A program made the position numbers and the translations under genes. DNA of 7,370 bases. It comes from Bacteroidales bacterium (GTDB lineage: Bacteria > Bacteroidota > Bacteroidia > Bacteroidales > UBA932). The notes below the pieces were generated by a model. That model was not told the DNA's origin. It saw only the letters and a program-made list of their open reading frames with translations, and did not search any database. This document shows, piece after piece, positions 4,660 through 7,370 of this stretch (its first letter is position 1; every line of letters starts with the position of its first letter). Location of the stretch: assembly GCA_004554455.1 (NCBI GenBank), contig SFMG01000043.1, positions 1-7,370 on the forward strand. The letters are read 5' to 3'.

Positions 4660-5908
4660 CGTGATCCACCTCCTTGACCAGATCGGCGTACATGAGCTTC
4701 CTGCCATCCCGCTCCACATACACCTGATCGGCACCGCCGAAGTCCTCGACATAGCGCCGGAGGATGACGGAGGCGTACTTGGGATCGAGCTCCATCATGT
4801 AGCAGACGCGCCTGGTCTGCTCACAGGCCATCATGGTGGAACCGGAACCGCCAAAGGTGTCGATCACGATACTGTTCTCCTGCGAGGAGTTGGTGATCGG
4901 GTAGGCCAGCAGATCCAGAGGCTTGCTGGTCGGGTGGTTCTCGTTGCGCTTGGGCTTGTCATAGTTCCAAATCGTGGTTTGCTTTCGGTCGGAATACCAC
5001 GGGTGCTTTCCGTTTTGCAGGAAGCCGTAGAGGACTGGCTCATGCTGCCACTGGTAATCTGAACGGCCCAGCACCAGCGAGTTCTTCACCCAGATACAGA
5101 CACCGGCCAGATGGAAACCGGCATCGATGAAGGCCCTGCGGAAGTTAAGACCCTCGGTGTCGGCGTGGAAGATGTAGGCGGCACCGCCTTTTTCCAGCAC
5201 GTCCGCCATGCCCTGAAAGGCTGCCAGCAGGAAGCCATAAAACTCCTCATCCTTGATGGAGTCGTTCTGGATCGTCAGGCCGCTGGCGCTCTTGAAGGAG
5301 ACACCGTAGGGAGGGTCCGTTACGATCAAATTGGCGCGTTTGCCGTCCATCAGCTTCTGGACATCCTCGGCTTTGGTGGCATCGCCGCAGAGCAGGCGGT
5401 GCTTGCCCACGGTCCAGATGTCGCCGGGTTCCACGAAGGAAGCCTTCTCCAGCGCGGCAGAGAGGTCGAAGTCATCATCCTTAGTCTCTTCGGTATCGTC
5501 CGCGAACAGGTCGGCCAGCTCGTCTGCGTCAAAACCGGTCAAAGACAGGTCAAACGCCTGCTCCTGCAGGGCTTCGATCTCGACGCGCAGCATTTCCTCG
5601 TCCCAGCCCGCATCCTCGGCATAGCGGTTGTCCGCAAGAATGTAGGCCTTGCGCTGCGCCTCGGTCAGGTAGTCCACCAGCACGCAGGGCACCTCGGTGA
5701 AGCCTTCCTCCCGCGCAGCCATCAGGCGACCGTGACCGGCGACCACGTTGTAGTTCTGGTCGATGATCACGGGGTTGACGAAGCCAAATTCCCGTAAAGA
5801 AGACCGGAGCTTGTTGATCTGCTCCGGCGAGTGGGTTCGTGCGTTATTCACATAAGGGATGAGCTTGTCGATGGAGACCAGCTTCATCTCTGTTGTCGTC
5901 TTTGCCAT
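4652..5908 (-). CDS. ParB-domain fused DNA methyltransferase (N6-adenine/N4-cytosine type)
   Basis: A 418-residue fusion. Residues about 9-100 form a ParB/Srx-like nuclease fold domain, with NNARTHS (21-27) and GHGRLMAA (58-65). An acidic linker (about 125-150) follows. Residues about 160-410 form an SAM-dependent DNA methyltransferase: catalytic DPPY at 198-201, then HPTSKP at 325-330, and the SAM-binding DTFGGSGST at 350-358. The catalytic motif precedes the SAM motif, which is the beta-type order. DPPY favours amino-group methylation of adenine, or cytosine N4. ParB-methyltransferase fusions of this kind are frequent in phages and may protect phage DNA from restriction or mark it. ATG 5908 has GAGG 8 bases upstream; the open frame above overlaps metK. 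No restriction enzyme gene is visible nearby, so it looks like a solitary methyltransferase. It lies 10 bases after metK, whose product makes its cofactor. Confidence 0.93.
   Translation of the reverse strand: MAKTTTEMKLVSIDKLIPYVNNARTHSPEQINKLRSSLREFGFVNPVIIDQNYNVVAGHGRLMAAREEGFTEVPCVLVDYLTEAQRKAYILADNRYAEDAGWDEEMLRVEIEALQEQAFDLSLTGFDADELADLFADDTEETKDDDFDLSAALEKASFVEPGDIWTVGKHRLLCGDATKAEDVQKLMDGKRANLIVTDPPYGVSFKSASGLTIQNDSIKDEEFYGFLLAAFQGMADVLEKGGAAYIFHADTEGLNFRRAFIDAGFHLAGVCIWVKNSLVLGRSDYQWQHEPVLYGFLQNGKHPWYSDRKQTTIWNYDKPKRNENHPTSKPLDLLAYPITNSSQENSIVIDTFGGSGSTMMACEQTRRVCYMMELDPKYASVILRRYVEDFGGADQVYVERDGRKLMYADLVKEVDHGG
4669..4675 (-). promoter_or_regulatory. Ribosome binding site inside the methyltransferase gene
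   Basis: AAGGAGG on the minus strand encodes residues near the C-terminus of the methyltransferase and lies 9 bases before GTG 4659. It decides the GTG start of the PP-loop gene and points to translational coupling. Confidence 0.75.
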
Positions 5909-5918
5909 AGCGGTCACC

Positions 5919-6701
5919 TCAATACAGGCCCCATTCAGCGAACTTCTCGAATCCGCCGATGGAGAGAATATAGTCCCGCGCTTCCTCCACGATCTCATGG
6001 AACGGAAGCCCGTCCACGGTATCGTCGCCGATGGCACAGCAGAGCTCCACGGGAACGCCGGTGCGCTGGGCCTTCAGAAAGGCGTGAATGTTGACGGATA
6101 CATCGGCCTTGGACAGGTCTTTGCCGTGCAGGCCACCGCCGGTCACGGAGTCAGCCATATCGCTGCCGAGCTTCCGGTTGGTCGCGCCGGTGTCCACATC
6201 GGTGCCGCCGGTCCAATCGCCGAGCGGATTGATCTCCGCGTCGGGATAGGCTTCGGCCAGCTCCTGTGTGGAAACGTTGCTCTGGCAGAGGATCAGGCGG
6301 ACGCCGTCCAGAATGTACTTTCCGTCAGATGTGTATTTCTCATATATCCGGCGGGCAATGATCGAGAGCTGTTTCTGCTCCGGCGTCAGCGGCACACCTT
6401 TGAAGATGCCGTTGTCCCCACAGCGAAGGCCCACTGCCTGGTTTTCGGATAGGTACGCATCTTGCGGAACGATCATGATGTCCGGATCTACATTGCCAGC
6501 AATGCGGTGGATGGCGGCGGTGATCGCGCCTTCGTCTAGCATAGCAGTGGTTTCGATGATCACATGACATTTGCCGTGGCCGATCAGGACCTCCGCAGCG
6601 ATTTTGGGATCATGCTCTGTTTTATATGCGAGGTCCACGATGGCACCCGCGATTCGGTCTGCCACCTTGTCCGGGTGGCTCGGATTCACTTTTTCTATCA
6701 T
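5919..6701 (-). CDS. metK: Short phage-type S-adenosylmethionine synthetase
   Basis: A 260-residue protein with motifs of methionine adenosyltransferase, which makes SAM from methionine and ATP. The N-terminal HPDK is at residues 9-12, where the canonical enzyme has GHPDK. CGDNG at 94-98 stands for the usual GDQG, and GGGLHGKDLSKAD (188-200) corresponds to the glycine-rich GGGAFSGKD loop with the catalytic lysine and aspartate. Cellular enzymes are usually near 390 residues, so about a third is missing; the lost segments appear to be between motifs and at the ends. The frame is intact and bounded by tight gene joins, so this looks like a compact phage form rather than a decaying gene. ATG 6701 overlaps the terminase stop by 4 bases and AAGGAG lies 9 bases upstream. 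Sitting next to a methyltransferase, it likely raises SAM supply for phage DNA methylation. Whether it is fully active cannot be read from the sequence. Confidence 0.88.
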   Translation of the reverse strand: MIEKVNPSHPDKVADRIAGAIVDLAYKTEHDPKIAAEVLIGHGKCHVIIETTAMLDEGAITAAIHRIAGNVDPDIMIVPQDAYLSENQAVGLRCGDNGIFKGVPLTPEQKQLSIIARRIYEKYTSDGKYILDGVRLILCQSNVSTQELAEAYPDAEINPLGDWTGGTDVDTGATNRKLGSDMADSVTGGGLHGKDLSKADVSVNIHAFLKAQRTGVPVELCCAIGDDTVDGLPFHEIVEEARDYILSIGGFEKFAEWGLY

Positions 6702-7270
6702 CTGTTCTTGCTCCTTGCTCTCAGCAGTTTTTCCATCGCGTCATCCTGCGGGGAGCCCTCGTAGGCCGTGGTGCAGTTCTGCTTCACGATGTCGAATATC
6801 TCGTACCAGAGCAGGTTTGCCTGCTTCTGAAAACTGAGCATCATCTGTACGAAGGGGCTGGCGATGGGGGCCTTCGTGGTGGGGTGCTTGCCGAGGAGGC
6901 CGTAATTGCTGACCGCCTCCGAGCACTGTATATACCGGGCGAAGGCCTCGGAGTAGCTCTCCACCAGCCGAGGATTTACCAGCCGGTCGCAGCCACGTTC
7001 CTTCAGCCATCGGATCGTCTCGTTGAAAATGATATCCGCACCGAGGGGCTCACCGTCACGCTGCTTGGCGGACAGGTAGTCGCTGGGGTGCGGCATGTCC
7101 GTGCCGGTCAGGTCGGCCACCGGGCCGAGGTCATCTGTGCCATCAAGGTCGGTGATTGGAAGATCCATAACCTGCGCGGCTTTGCCACGAGCGATTTTAT
7201 CGGCAAGAGCATCCGGCTTATCGCCCGCACGGACGCGCCTGCCGCCTCGATTTGTACCGTCTTTTGCCAT
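6698..7270 (-). CDS. Phage terminase small subunit, P27-type
   Basis: A 190-residue protein. The opening GTNRGGRRVRAGDKPD, a basic glycine/arginine stretch, is typical of P27-family small terminases of Gram-positive phages, followed by an acidic region and a helical core (about 80-175: IIFNETIRWLKERG, then VESYSEAFARYIQCSEAVSNYG and a helix around FQKQANLLWYEIFDIV). Small terminases recognise the packaging site on phage DNA and pass it to the large subunit. The ATG at 7270-7268 has AAAGGA 10 bases upstream. The stop overlaps metK by 4 bases. The large subunit is not in the window; modification genes follow instead, so it lies elsewhere, probably past one edge. Family call rests on the N-terminal signature and length. 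Confidence 0.87.
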   Translation of the reverse strand: MAKDGTNRGGRRVRAGDKPDALADKIARGKAAQVMDLPITDLDGTDDLGPVADLTGTDMPHPSDYLSAKQRDGEPLGADIIFNETIRWLKERGCDRLVNPRLVESYSEAFARYIQCSEAVSNYGLLGKHPTTKAPIASPFVQMMLSFQKQANLLWYEIFDIVKQNCTTAYEGSPQDDAMEKLLRARSKNR

Positions 7271-7370
7271 GCTTTCACCGTCCTTTCGATGGCCTTGGGG
7301 TTAATACCCCGTTTGAACCTGTTTTTTTGCGTAAAAGAGGGGGCGGCGGTCTTTTAGAAGCCGCCTCACA
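7271..7370 (-). other. Leader of the terminase gene with two small hairpins
   Basis: No gene is supported in these 100 bases. Two inverted repeats are visible: GGGGT/ACCCC (7297-7301 and 7306-7310, loop TAAT) and GGCGGC/GCCGCC (7342-7347 and 7360-7365). Read on the minus strand, the second is followed at a short distance by CTCTTTT, which could be a weak terminator for a gene lying beyond the right edge. One minus-strand frame is open from the edge to a stop close to the terminase start, but it shows no recognisable motif. Confidence 0.35.

Noticed and set aside
5859..6452. Plus-strand open frame of 197 codons opposite metK
   Set aside because: metK motifs are unambiguous on the minus strand; this frame has no ribosome site or motif.
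6626..7357. Plus-strand open frame of 243 codons opposite the small terminase
   Set aside because: Antisense to a gene with a clear start, ribosome site and coupled stop; no domain is visible.
7271..7370. Minus-strand frame open from the right edge as the end of an upstream gene
   Set aside because: No recognisable motif, proline-rich composition typical of chance frames, and no start visible; not enough to call a gene.

Overview
The window reads as a prophage or phage-derived mobile element from a fairly GC-rich, probably gut-type, Clostridia (Firmicutes) host. The support is a P27-type small terminase subunit, a phage-style MetK/ParB-methyltransferase/PP-loop gene run, a DUF4314 gene, an amidoligase with a gamma-glutamylcyclotransferase, and strong GGAGG ribosome binding sites. 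Eleven genes are supported, ten on the minus strand and one on the plus strand. The host assignment is an inference from gene content and style.

Right block (minus strand, about 7270 to 3805): a tightly packed run of small terminase, a short S-adenosylmethionine synthetase, a ParB-fused DNA methyltransferase, and a PP-loop (PAPS reductase/DndC-like) protein. The terminase and metK genes overlap by 4 bases, metK and the methyltransferase are 10 bases apart, and the methyltransferase and PP-loop genes overlap by 8. The layout suggests that the element makes its own SAM for its own DNA methyltransferase. The PP-loop enzyme may add another nucleotide modification, but this is unproven.

Middle (3155 to 3801): a small ribbon-helix-helix regulator on the plus strand is divergent from a SLOG/DUF2493 nucleotide-binding gene on the minus strand. 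The intergenic region holds a near-consensus minus-strand promoter (TTGACT, 17 bases, TATAAT). A perfect 10-base inverted repeat frames it, and TGCGTCA repeats lie nearby, which looks like an autoregulated switch. The regulator gene ends in a rho-independent terminator whose downstream arm lies in the end of the PP-loop gene.

Left block (minus strand, 2937 to 1): a companion protein of the family often labelled 'virulence-related', DUF4314, an ATP-grasp/GS-like amidoligase, a gamma-glutamylcyclotransferase-like protein, and the start of a two-CxxC zinc-ribbon protein that runs off the window. The companion and the amidoligase share a closely related C-terminal module and similar leader sequences, so part of this cassette arose by duplication. 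Between amidoligase and cyclotransferase lies a 73-base array of three consecutive hairpins, the middle one with a GAAA tetraloop on the minus strand.

I see no tRNA, rRNA, CRISPR array, insertion sequence or attachment site. The best candidates for something under-described are the amidoligase/companion cassette with its duplicated control region, the hairpin array, and the terminase-linked modification cluster.
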